This document shows, piece by piece, positions 21,627 to 32,466 of a stretch of DNA of 64,000 bases (position 1 is its first letter; every line of letters begins with the position of its first letter). The stretch comes from Girardinichthys multiradiatus (Eukaryota; Chordata; Actinopteri; Cyprinodontiformes; Goodeidae): assembly GCF_021462225.1 (NCBI RefSeq), contig NC_061797.1:22777093-22841092 (forward strand). Reading direction: 5' to 3'. Under the pieces are notes generated by a model. That model did no database searches. It worked only from the letters and a program-made list of their open reading frames with translations, and was not told the origin of the DNA. A program made the translations under genes and the position numbers.

Positions 21627-23235
21627 CAGGCCCTTCTCAAAATATTAGCATATTGTGATAAAGTTCATTATTTTCCATAATGTAATGATGAAAATTTAAC
21701 ATTCATATATTTTAGATTCATTGCACACTAACTGAAATATTTCAGGTCTTTTATTGTCTTAATACGGTTGATTTTGGCATCCAGCTCATGAAAACCCAAA
21801 ATTCCTATCTCACAAAATTAGCATATCATTAAAAGGGTCTCTAAACGAGCTATGAACCTAATCATCTGAATCAACGAGTTAACTCTAAACACCTGCAAAA
21901 GATTCCTGAGGCCTTTAAAACTCCCAGCCTGGTTCATCACTCAAAACCCCAATCATGGGTAAGACTGCCGACCTGACTGCTGTCCAGAAGGCCACTATTG
22001 ACACCTCAAGCAAGAGGGTAAGACACAGAAAGAAATTTCTGAACGAATAGGCTGTTCCCAGAGTGCTGTATCAAGGCACCTCAATGGGAAGTCTGTGGGA
22101 AGGAAAAAGTGTGGCAGAAAATGCTGCACAACGAGAAGAGGTGACCGGACCCTGAGGAAGATTGTGGAGAAGGGCCGATTCCAGACCTTGGGGGACCTGC
22201 GGAAGCAGTGGACTGAGTCTGGAGTAGAAACATCCAGAGCCACCGTGCACAGGTGTGTGCAGGAAATGGGCTACAGGTGCCGCATTCCCCAGGTCAAGCC
22301 ACTTTTGAACCAGAAACAGCAGCAGAAGCGCCAGACCTGGGCTACAGAGAAGCAGCACTGGACTGTGGCTCAGTGGTCCAAAGTACTGTTTTCGGATGAA
22401 AGCAAATTCTGCATGTCATTCGGAAATCAAGGTGCCAGAGTCTGGAGGAAGACAGGGGAGAAGGAAATGCCAAAATGCCAGAAGTCCAGTGTCAAGTACC
22501 CACAGTCAGTGATGGTCTGGGGTGCCGTGTCAGCTGCTGGTGTTGGTCCACTGTGTTTTATCAAGGGCAGGGTCAATGCAGCTAGCTATCAGGAGATTTT
22601 GGAGCACTTCATGCTTCCATCTGCTGAAAAGCTTTATGGAGATGAAGATTTCATTTTTCAGCACGACCTGGCACCTGCTCACAGTGCCAAAACCACTGGT
22701 AAATGGTTTACTGACCATGGTATCACTGTGCTCAATTGGCCTGCCAACTCTCCTGACCTGAACCCCATAGAGAATCTGTGGGATATTGTGAAGAGAACGT
22801 TGAGAGACTCAAGACCCAACACTCTGGATGAGCTAAAGGCCGCTATCGAAGCATCCTGGGCCTCCATAAGACCTCAGCAGTGCCACAGGCTGATTGCCTC
22901 CATGCCACGCCGCATCGAAGCAGTCATTTCTGCCAAAGGATTCCCGACCAAGTATTGAGTGCATAACTGTACATGATTATTTGAAGATTGACGTTTTTTG
23001 TATTAAAAACACTTTTCTTTTATTGGTCGGATTAAATATGCTAATTTTGTGAGATAGGAATTTTGGGTTTTCATGAGCTGTATGCCCAAATCATCCGTAT
23101 TAAGACAATAAAAGACCTGAAATATTTCAGTTAGTGTGCAATGAATCTAAAATATATGAATGTTAAATTTCCATCATGACATTATGGAAAATAATGAACT
23201 TTATCACAATATGCTAATATTTTGAGAAGGACCTG
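21627..23235 (+). mobile_element. Tc1-like transposon (DD34E family), copy A
   Basis: A complete 1609-bp element flanked by TA at 21625-21626 and 23236-23237. Terminal inverted repeats of 200 bp occupy 21627-21826 and 23036-23235; the outer sequence reads CAGGYCCTTCTCAAAATATT. Ends and length equal those of copy C. Arm-to-arm and copy-to-copy identity is high, so insertion was fairly recent. Confidence 0.95.
21955..22958 (+). pseudogene. Tc1 (DD34E) transposase with 1-nt frameshift, copy A
   Basis: Compared with copy D, one C is missing after codon 17 (ACACCTCAAG at 22001-22010), shifting the frame just after the start. Otherwise the 334-residue protein is open. It has a helix-turn-helix region (KTQKEISERIGCSQSAVS), a basic CGRK-CTTRRGDR linker, and catalytic Asp148 (LFSDESKF), Asp238 (FQHDLAPAH) and Glu273 (NPIENLW) with DD34E spacing. 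The catalytic domain is complete in this copy and ends GFPTKY before TGA at 22956. Internal initiation cannot restore the DNA-binding part, so the copy is probably non-autonomous. Confidence 0.93.
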
Positions 23236-23576
23236 TATATGAAATGTGAGAAATTTGTTATTAATTCGGAATCTGGAAATATACTTTAAAAAACAAATCT
23301 TAATCAATCATAAAGAAAGACTGTACTTTGAGTTGAAAAACTATCAGGCTGTTTCTAAGTTAAGTACAACTAGACATTTGCTTTCTCAAGTTCATTACTG
23401 TGCATCCATCCAAACACACAACTTTTGTAGAAATGATTAAGATCAGTTGTTTGAGCAGTTCTTTGTTGATTTAATTTCCCTTTGTTTTCATAGTGGGCTG
23501 TAAGAACCTAAGATATATTTTGATGTATGTGCTTAATTTTAATTGCTATTTGTTGTACAGTTTACAGAAGTTTTGT
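23236..23576. other. No recognised feature
   Basis: Host DNA to the right of copy A, absent from the unit Y copy at 17203-17672. Confidence 0.45.
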
Positions 23577-23955
23577 CATCAGGCTTATTTTCTTGTTCCA
23601 TGATGCTTACATGATGCTTTCATTTGTAGAAATTCCACATACATTTTATGACATGGAAATACCCATCCATGCAGTGGTCATTGGTCAAACTAAATGGAAA
23701 AACAAAACCTTCCTCCTGAATGAGGACAAACATCAACCACAATATAAACTCTAAAATTTTAAAGCTATACAAGAACCAGGTATTGGCTTTGTTATTGTGC
23801 ATTGAAATACACACACACACACGCACACACACATACACCCAACAACCCCACCCCACCCCACACCCCCCACACACACACACCCCACCTCCCCACACACACA
23901 CACATATGCACAAAACATACACAAAGGCAAAAAATGGATCAAATGGATCATATTT
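23577..23955. repeat. Unit Y right segment, second copy
   Basis: Matches 17317-17672 from TCATCAGGCTTATTTTC onwards. Includes a (CA)n/(CCCCA) rich tract at 23808-23905. Confidence 0.85.
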
Positions 23956-24850
23956 GAAAAATAAAAAAAAACGTTATTATGGTTGTCTTTCAGTTTTGAT
24001 GTTCTCTTTTGGAAAAAATCTACCGGGTTGCAACTGTCACAAGAAAAATATATGTAGAAGGAGGGTGGAGGTTGTTCATGCTAATTCCAACACTAACACA
24101 GTAAAACAGATTGATCTAACCTACTGATAATTTCCAATCAGATCTCAAAGTTTTTCTTCTCCTCAGTTTAAAATTTGTTGCATGTTAATATTTATTTTCT
24201 TTTTTGTTGCTGTGGGTGTGTTTTATCATCTAATATAAAAGCTTTGATATAAACTTGAAGCCTTCATTTACCAGCTATCCTTTGCGCCTCAGCAGCAATA
24301 TCATAACTACTTAAAATGTAGACTAGTGTTGTCCCCCGTTGACTCAGTGATCTGCATTGATTTTATTTTCTCATTTATTTTTTAATATATAGATACTTAT
24401 CCAGGGTAACTTAATCATTCACAGTCACCAGATTTATTGAAGTTATTATTATTTTTTTTAATAAACATCTATTAAGTGATTATCATACTTACAAAATGTA
24501 TATGAAACCATGTTGGGGGGGGACACCCACATCCACAAACAAATACAAAGCAGCCAGTTCAAATTTTACATGTACCAGAAAATGTTGTTCATGCCCCTCT
24601 CATACTTGCCCAACTGTTGTAATAATGTATGTGTCAATAACCAAAACTAATGTTACTTTGCTTCTCTTTATGTTTTCAAACAAAAGTCATGCTAGAAGGG
24701 TCTGTAGTTCGTATAGTCAGTGCAACATGTTTTGCTGTTCCACACACTGTTTTATGTAGCCCAACACAAAGCAAAGAAACAACAGCCCCCAGATTAGAAG
24801 TGTGGGGATAGACACACCTCTACCTAGGGGCAAAAAGCCTTCCCTCTCAG
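23956..24850. other. No recognised feature
   Basis: AT-rich DNA with a G run near 24515. No domain or known repeat. Confidence 0.4.
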
Positions 24851-26450
24851 GAGGTAGTTGAGTTCAGTTCAATTCAACTCAATTCAATTCAATTCAGTTT
24901 AATTACAATTTTTTCAAAGAGAAATTAGAGGTACTTATTGTCATTATCTAAGTTTTTTCAAATACACACTATAGATGGATATAGCTGTCCGACAGAAGGA
25001 TTTTCTGTCATCTTCATGATTCAGCAGATCTAAAGCACCCTCTGACTGAAGACACTGTTTTTTAGGTTACTAATTATGTTTTTTATTTTATCCAATCCAG
25101 TCCATTCACCACCTCAACTTTGTGTCATATTACGTAGCAATAAACCCAATTTTTGTAGTCCTTGTCTACCTTTAACACATCCCAAAACTGCAGAGATATT
25201 TAAGAATATATTTAATTTTGCCTTTTGAAATTGAATTCAACAGGAGTCTGTCTTGTACTGAAAGCCCAAAGTACACATGGTGAAAAGAAATGTGTATACT
25301 CTATAGATTAGCTTCTGTTCTGGTGACCATTTGGACAGGCAAGAATCCTATTATTCTTGCAACTATGTACTATTTGTTTGCTTTAGTTTTTAATTTAATA
25401 AATTGTGGGTGCATCCACCTATGTCTTCTGGAGTTTTTTTAATTGTAAATCTGTTGAAACATGTTAAATTCAATGGAGACGTTGGGCTGCCTGCTTTGTT
25501 CAGAAAATAGTGTTTTGAAGTAGATATATGATGAGGTGCATGATTGACCTCCATCCCCATGATAATAAGCAAACTGCAGGGGATCCTGAAATGTGCTTGT
25601 AGCTTTCTCAGGTGGGCAAACAGAAGTCTCTGCAGTACTTGTCTCCATGATGTATGACGTTAGGTCAAGAGATCTATAGTTTATAAGGACAGAATGAAAT
25701 TTCTTATAAAATTGAACAAGGCAGGAGGTCTTTCATAGCATTGAAGCCTTCTCCTGGGTCAGGCAAAGTTTGAATGGATGCTGCAAAATCTCACAGAGCA
25801 AGTTTTTAAATGCCTTCAGGACTATGGGGCTGGCTTTATCAAGACCTGCAGCTTTGCTCTGATTCAGTATCTCCTACAACCATTTTGTGATGTGGAAAGG
25901 GGAAACAAAGGGGAAACAGCATCTCTTGATGCAGTGAGGGCGACAATGGAGCAGCTTCAGCATTCATAACTCAGATGGGAGATGAGACAGTTGAGGTGTG
26001 ACAGGAAAATTGAGGTCTTCGGGGAAGGAGGTAGGTTAGTGTGGCTGAATTACAGTAGAGGAGGATGCTGAGCTTGTTCCTGAACTGAGCCTATTAAATT
26101 GCATTTCAGGCCAGACTTCGATATATCAGATCATCCTTCTGCATAAACCCTGCGATGTTATTCATATCTGACCACACATTTCTTTCACTGTTCTCCTTAA
26201 TACCTCTCTATGGTCTTTGGTTCCTATTAAGCAATACTTCAAGGCTGCTGGGATCCAGGGTTTGTTATGGAGAAGCACCTAACGATTCTGCTATGGTTGG
26301 TGTTGTCTACACAGGAGTTTAAATAGTTATTCACATACCTACTCATAGAACTTATATCATCTTCTTGGGTTTCCACGTGAATTCAATTCTGCAGCCTTAA
26401 AACATCCCCACAGAACTTCTTTAGCTTCCTTTGATCACCTCTTTACCCTA
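24851..26450 (-). pseudogene. L2-like LINE ORF2 with 3' tail, decayed
   Basis: Read down the minus strand from 26450, the blocks are: the linker (KPWIPAALKYCL near 26250), a stretch around 26150-25960 comparable to the linker-to-RT transition, KAAGLDKASPIVLKAFKNLL near 25850-25790 (start of the RT domain), and DPLQFAYYHGDGGQ near 25600-25550 (an RT motif of this group). Near 25040-24970 the C-terminal block resembles that of the 31560-31946 fragment, with a conserved TAISIY. The element ends in an AATTC-rich tail (24851-24905). Many frameshifts and a poorly preserved centre. Confidence 0.65.
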
Positions 26451-26452
26451 TA

Positions 26453-26520
26453 TTTCAATTCAATTCAATTCAGTTTATTTATACAATGATAATGGTGCAC
26501 ATTCTGCTTGACTGCACAGG
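26453..26520 (-). repeat. Retroposon 3' tail fragment
   Basis: On the minus strand it reads TATAAATAAACTGAATTGAATTG, the same kind of end as at 1195 and 48788. Only the tail is left. Confidence 0.45.
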
Positions 26521-26769
26521 CATGTGATGCAGTTACAGCGGCGCAAAAAGTGGGTATGCACTGTATGCGATTTCTATATTTAACAGCATGAAATGATCAA
26601 TAATAGAGTAACGGCACTGATTAGGCGCCCCTCTGCTCCTTACCTCCCCTCCTATCGCTCTCCCTTCCCACAAAGGTGGCTTGGGCACACGCCCCTAGGA
26701 GAACCTTTTTTTTTTTTTTTTTCTTTTTTTAAATCTTACACTACCACTCGTAGTGCACTTGACAACAAG

Positions 26770-26946
26770 ATGGAGCAGCAGAAAACAAAGTTATCTGGGG
26801 CGCAAAACAGAAAAAGGAAAAGGGAGAAGGATAAAGATGTTGGCGGGATGAAAAAAAGCTTTTCAATGTGGTTTAAAGATAGTAGGAAAGTACCGTCAGT
26901 GTATCGACAACAGGACAAGAGGGTTGTAAATATTCAGGTTAGCTAA
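26770..26946 (+). pseudogene. hAT transposase N-terminus (ZMYM1-like)
   Basis: ATG at 26770 opens 58 codons beginning MEQQKTKLSGAQNRKRKRE, the Lys/Arg-rich N-terminal signature (KLSGAQNRKRK) of ZMYM1-like hAT proteins in fish. The frame stops at TAA 26944. The sequence CAG|GTTAGC just before the stop could be a splice donor, since related genes have an intron near the N-terminus; this is inference. The matching C-terminal part is at 27834-28453. Confidence 0.55.
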
Positions 26947-27297
26947 AGCTGGCCTAATACGGAATTGTCCCATATTTGGCTGTTAAATGTTGCCTCCCCT
27001 ATTGAACCGATAAGGGACGTGATTTGTTCGGTATTTCTATGAATATCTGATACATACGCCTGTCACACACACATATCCACACACTAAGTGTAAGAATGAC
27101 CGAAATAAAACTCAGGAAATATTAACACAGGAACGCTAAATTGTCGTGGCGCCAGTGCCCAGCTATAGTCCAACGCTTAGCCCTCTAGGCTGTAATTTAT
27201 TCACTCATATGTATATTTATTATTATTGATTCTTTAATTAAAGATGAGTTGTACAAGTTTATGTGTGTATCAGACAAATTAGTCCAGTGTCACTATA

Positions 27298-27396
27298 CAG
27301 GTCCTTCTCAAAATATTAGCATGTTGTGATAAAGTTCATTATTTTCCATAATGTCATGATGAAAATTTAACATTCATATATTTTAGATTCATTGCA
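27298..27396 (+). repeat. Solo Tc1 (DD34E family) terminal fragment
   Basis: Starts TA|CAGGTCCTTCTC and follows the 5' terminal repeat of copies A-D for 99 bp, then stops abruptly within ATTGCA. It has no partner end nearby. Confidence 0.9.
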
Positions 27397-27833
27397 GATG
27401 TATCTGATAAGTCAGATCAGATGCAATGTCCAGTCAGTAACTGTTATCCAACAAGGAGATCATTTAAATTTAAAGATTAATTTCATTGTATTTTGACTGC
27501 TGTATTTTTTTTAAACCTACTTAACACAAAATTAATGTCATTCAGCTGTGAGGATGGAGATAAAGAAGAGAAGATGACAGAGGAAGAATCAGGATAGACA
27601 GGGGAAGGCAACAGGTTGATCTAATATTAGGTGGAAGTGAAGGAACAGCTACTTAATCCCAAGCAAAAATGTTTAAACATTTTTTTTTTTAAACTGTATT
27701 AAGATCTGTAATTTTTACAACTAATATAGAATGCTTTTTTGACCATATGACTTAGTGGAGAATGCCACAGACAAGGGGTGAAAGAGGCAGACATGAGGTC
27801 AGTGATAGAAGAGACAAGTGATAGCCATCGAAA

Positions 27834-28453
27834 ATGGATGCTTCTCCTGAATTCAAAGAGAAACGACTTAGCAAAATAAGTTCCCAGATGACAATTCATG
27901 CACTGGTCATCATGAAAAGGAACCCACAAGGCACTTCAGGTGTATGGTTTTCAATGTTATTGTTGACACACTCCTGCAAGAGCTGTCTGAGAGGTTTTCC
28001 AATTTTCAACTTGTGTCTGAGAAATTTAAATTCATCACTAAAATGGAGCACATAACTAAAGCTGAGCTGGGGGAATCAGTGACCACATATGCCCTGATCA
28101 CCTGTGATGTGTCAAGAGATATCATTCAAGAAATATACCCAGCAAGCTGTCTACTGAAGGGTTACAAGGTTTTAGAAAAGTTAAATTTCCTCATTCAAGA
28201 GAACCTTGATTTGGTATTTCCAAATTTGACAGTAGACCTTAGAGTATTTTTAACTATGCCTCTGACAGTTGCATCTGCAGAGAGATCATTTAGCAAGCTC
28301 AAGCTCATCAAAACATACCTTTGTTCAAATATGAGCAATGATCGCTTGTCCCAGTTAGCAGTGATCTCTATTGAAAACAGTGTGGCACGGTCTATTTCAT
28401 TTGATGCTATACTTGACAAATGGACAAAAAAAGTGCAAAGTCATGGAATGTAA
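27834..28453 (+). pseudogene. hAT transposase C-terminal dimerisation domain
   Basis: After a frame-shifted lead (PEFKEKRLSK, about 27845), a 169-codon frame from 27944 reads FNVIVDTLLQELSERFSNF and then the hAT dimerisation domain near the end. The diagnostic stretch is LTMPLTVASAERSFSKLKLI followed by SNMSNDRLSQLAVISIE. Stop TAA at 28451. This is the C-terminus of the ZMYM1-like hAT transposase whose N-terminus is at 26770; RNase-H-fold catalytic residues are mostly missing. I see no sign that it is a domesticated gene. Confidence 0.75.
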
Positions 28454-28680
28454 CATTTTAAAATGTTGAGCACTGAGAGCCACTACAATTATATATTTGT
28501 ACTTTATTAAACTTCCTATTTGCTTATGATTGAATTGATCACCTGATATAATATGTAACATAAAACAAATTCCATAATATGACTACTGTATTTTCTAGGT
28601 GCATGACTAAGGGAGGCTCTTTGGCTCACTTGTACTAGTTTATGTCGGTGGGGGGTATGTAGTTGCACTGAAAATGTTAG

Positions 28681-31149
28681 GCACAACACAATGTTTTTGT
28701 CATTTATTAACCAGATATTTATGCTTTTAATTTAATTAATAGAAAGCAGAATTACATATATTCAGTGAGTTTTACTCAAAAGTAGACTTGTGCATTTCCA
28801 TTTATTTATTTTGGGTAAATACATAAACCTTTTCAGTGACCCATGTCCCATTCTTGTTGATAGAAACAAAACTTGGAAACTGTATATCTTTCTTTTAATA
28901 AGGCTAATGTGGCAGATCCTTTTGATGTTTTGGAACTGCAATGACGTACAAATCCCTTTCCTAGAAAAATCTGACTGCTTTGATTTTTTTATTAAAATAT
29001 TCCATGTTTAGTTTAATGTTAAGCAGGTGAAATAAAACAAAAATCACAATAAAGTTGTTTTGGTATATTAATTGGGAAAACAAAAATCACATTTATGTTG
29101 CCCATGAGTATGTTCAGCTTGACTGTTTTAGCCTAAACGTTTGGAGACGACCGATCTAAGGTAAAAAAAAAAAGAAAAAGACTTAAAATAAGCAAACAAA
29201 TACAATACCCCAGTCAAGTTATTGATCTGAATAGTTGACAGCTAGTCAGAGTCAAACCAATTCCAAAGGTTTCTAACTAATTTACATTTTTAAATCAAAT
29301 TATGCAAAAAAAGGTTCTGCAAAGGCTTCACATTGGACCATTATTTGATTCACCATTATGGTTATTTATATAATGGAGAGATTATGGAAGTAATGACCGA
29401 GCACTCTGAGCACCCGCGTTTTGATGGTGGTGTGGTCGTGGCTGTACATGTTTGTGTTTTGCCCTTTACAATGTTGTTAAAACATTCATCCATGTAGCAC
29501 TCCAGGCTATCCACATTTCTTCATCCAGTTTGTTTTATCGGGATATATGAAATGGTGGTATTTTAAAAATTTCTATGTTTGACTTGAATTTATTGGCTTG
29601 TTTTACCTGAGTGGGTTGTATTTGTTTACCAGGACACCGCCATATTACTTACGCACATGCTCTCATGATATCTCAGCAGCTCATCATGCTACTGTCAGCC
29701 AGTCTCCGCTACTCTTCTTTACTAAAAGAAAAGCCGCATTTTGTATAGTAAACTTTTTTCCTTGAAGATATTACCACAGAGTATTTTTACTAAATCAAAG
29801 CAGCATTTTTGGGAACAAACGATAAAAGACCCACAGATTGATGAAATGTTTGGAACAATAAAAACAAGACAGCACAGAGGGTCTGAACAGTTGGTTGCTG
29901 GTCAAATCGGTCAAGATGAAAACCTGGTCATGAGCCAATTATTATGTACACTCCTTCATATTCATATATAGAACACAGTTGTTGTACAACTCTGATGCTT
30001 GTAGCATCTATCATGCCACTGTGTCTGAAGGAAGCAGACAAAAGAAACACTGAGGTTGAGCAAGAGATTGAAATGGAAATGAAGGGAATGGAAATGATGC
30101 TTTAAAGCTGACAGTAGGAAGAGGCAATGAAGTGAGTGTGCAGACACCCCCGCATCTTCCACAGATGGAATCCCAACCAAGGGCTGGTGGAAAATATTAG
30201 AATGTGTTGGAAACAAGAGAAGATGGAAATAATTGGTTTCAAAGATTATGGCTTCATTGCCTAGACCGACATCATGCTAGACAGATATATATATATATTT
30301 GTTGAAATTATGCAAACTATTACTTTTTAAAAACAGGAAAGCGGAAAGATGAAATTGCAATGGTGTGTAATTTCTCAGAACTTAGTGAAAACATTTTCAT
30401 CTTTTATATCATTGACTTTCTAAATAAAATTATAATAGATGGAGCCAAAACTGATTTATACAATTTACAATATTATGTGGTTATAGCTCGGGCTGCAGTG
30501 CTTCATAGTGTTGTGCTGCATTTGAGGTGTAGGAAGAGCATAAACAAACTATTATACATAATTCAGATGCCACACTTACATTTCAGGGCAGGAGACATTC
30601 AGTTGTATTCAATGACAAAAAAATATTTCAGCACTTTCAAATAAAAAAATATTTTTCCAGCTGAAATTAAGGCACTGAATTATGGCAGTCATTGTATCCA
30701 CATGTAAATGTATTTGCAGAGACAACGGAAAGAGGACTTTTCCTTTTGTCAAGATATCATTTAAATGAAAAATAATAGTCTACATAAAGACATTATTGAA
30801 TGATGACAGGATGGCAGGGTAGATAGAGCATTGGACATTGGGATAATCAAGTCTTATTTTCAAGCTCTTTGCTTAAATTTGGACAAGACATATAGGCTCA
30901 AGAAAATCTAAGTTTTCTTGACAATGTGTGGCTGCATAAAATATAATTTCATTGAATTGCGATTCTGATGTCCAGTGTATGTCTACTTTTAAACTGCCCA
31001 GAGTGTTTGACAATAAATTTAAATTATTATATTTGAACATTTTTGACCTAATTACATTTTTGCTTGACTGTACAAACAACTTATTAAAAAGTAATGAAGG
31101 CTAGATCATGAACTTGGACTGAATTAATGTGCTAAAAATGAATCCAGTT
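28681..31149. other. No recognised feature
   Basis: AT-rich DNA with a few short frames (for example 29741-29971 and 30360-30644) lacking family motifs. A short (AT)n lies near 30284-30298. Confidence 0.4.
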
Positions 31150-31490
31150 AGAGTCAAGTCAAGTTTATTTATATAGCGCTTTTCGGCAACAAGGCACTCA
31201 AAGCACCGTACATGAGGAAAAACATTACACTGATACAGAAAATCAAACAGAAAAACAAATCAAATGACACTAATAATCCTTGGGAGTTTACTGGTAAGAG
31301 CTGGTTCTAATCCAATCTTTCTAACAGAGGTAATTAGCTCATTAAGTCCTCTGTGGTAAGGAATTCATCTGGTGCTAGAAGAGAGGTCCAAACTTTCAAA
31401 TACTAATAATGTTTGGCTTTCACTGGTATGAAATAGTTGTAATACAATCCTTCTAAGAAATCTAAAAATATTTGGTCATTGGTGTAAAAA

Positions 31491-31946
31491 TTTAATTCAG
31501 TTCAATTCAAAAATGCTTTATTAATCCCAAAGGGAAATTAAATGTTGTTATAGCTCATATTATTCAGGTTTCTTCAAAGAGCCGTTGTAGATGCTGATGG
31601 CTGTGGGCAGGAAGGATCTTCTGTAGCGTTCTGTCTTACAGCACATCTGAAGAAGCCTCTTACTGAAGACACTCGGTTGTTGTAGGACAGTCTCATGAAG
31701 AGGATGCTCAGGGTTTTCCATAAGGTTCTTCATCTTATGAAGACTTCTTCTTTGCACAATGATCTCCAGAGGTTCTAGAGGAGTCCCCAGAACAGAGCCA
31801 GCCTTCATCAGCTTGTTGAGCTTTTTTAAGTCCCTGGCTTTGATGCTGCAACCCCAGCAGATGATGGCAGAAGAGATCACACTCTCCACAACAGACTTAT
31901 AGAAGATATGCAGCATCTTGCTGCAAACACCAAACAACTTCTCCAA
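31491..31946 (-). pseudogene. L2-like LINE ORF2 C-terminus
   Basis: A 128-codon frame (31946-31560) resembles the C-terminus of L2-like LINEs: LFGVCSKMLHIFYKSVVESV, SAIICWGCS, and SFLPTAISIYN just before the stop. It is followed by a short 3' region with GGGATTAATAAAGC and a TTGAATTGAACTGAATT tail at 31491-31520. It joins the retroposon ORF region directly at CTTCTCCAAG, a sequence also found at the corresponding place in copy 1 (about 2246). Confidence 0.75.
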
Positions 31947-31963
31947 GATTATATCCTTTAACC

Positions 31964-32266
31964 TCAGAGTCCAACCGCTGCCATGCTGCGATTCTGTTCA
32001 AGAATCGTCTCCAGCTTGCAATTCTGCTCTCTTAACATTTCAGTCTGAGTGTTGATCGCTCTACAGCATCCATCTAACATCGTAGGCATCTTTGGAATAA
32101 TTTGAACAGCCGCCCACGTTTTGCCAATCACTCGATAAGCCAGGTAACCACCAACTCCAAAAAGCTGAAATCCTGTTATCAAAAGTCCAAATATGTACAC
32201 ATCTTCTTTTTCCTCGACCAACATCGTAGTCTGGCACACAATCTTCCACTGCTGCCAAGAATCCAT
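31964..32266 (-). CDS. Retroposon-borne small membrane protein, copy 2 (100 aa)
   Basis: Homologue of the ORF at 2264-2572, starting MDSWQQWK and ending two codons earlier because AGA has become TGA. The hydrophobic stretch (about residues 24-47) keeps its GGYLAYRVI end although Thr and Gln have entered it. KTWAAVQ and the coiled-coil tail (NTQTEMLREQN) are retained. There are no indels relative to copy 1. The preserved frame after roughly 8% divergence hints at past constraint, but most base differences change the residue, so this may be chance. The protein has no recognised homologue among retroelement proteins I know. Function unknown. Confidence 0.45.
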   Translation of the reverse strand: MDSWQQWKIVCQTTMLVEEKEDVYIFGLLITGFQLFGVGGYLAYRVIGKTWAAVQIIPKMPTMLDGCCRAINTQTEMLREQNCKLETILEQNRSMAAVGL

Positions 32267-32466
32267 TGTGTATCCTGAGAAGAACGTCCTGTCTGGACAA
32301 GAGGGTTCTCATTTACCCTGTCTTCCCGTTGAAAATATTTGACCAGTTACGTTGAGAGACCAGCTGACCAAATCCATAATTTACAAGTTTGGAGGTTATG
32401 CAAAGCGAGGCACTGAGAAAAATACAGACAAAAAGCAGAAGCAGGGATCAGGAGGGAGGGAGAGAA

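Larger units (their letters stand above)
26533..28680 (+). mobile_element. hAT element remnant (ZMYM1-like type)
   Basis: Begins near CAGCGGCGCAAAAAGTGGG, a hAT-style terminus, and ends near the GGGGGGTATGTAGTTGCACTG region. Between lie the N-terminal and C-terminal parts of one hAT transposase; the middle, including most of the catalytic core, is absent. A 99-bp Tc1 end (27298-27396) sits in the gap. The exact right terminus and a target duplication were not resolved. Confidence 0.6.
31150..32466 (-). mobile_element. Retroposon carrying a small membrane-protein ORF, copy 2
   Basis: Matches copy 1 (1195-2807) in three collinear blocks: 31150-31385, 31392-31490 and 31940-32466. In place of copy 1's 1630-2245 there is a 3' LINE fragment (31491-31946). 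On the minus strand the order is leader, ORF (32266-31964), LINE C-terminus, tandem units, and a 3' end GCGCTATATAAATAAACTTGACTTGAC. Whether the LINE piece inserted here or was fused during copying is open. Confidence 0.6.

Noticed and set aside
27834..28453. Domesticated hAT (ZMYM-like) host gene
   Set aside because: The frame is shifted near 27940, the catalytic middle is missing and no extended host exon is adjacent.
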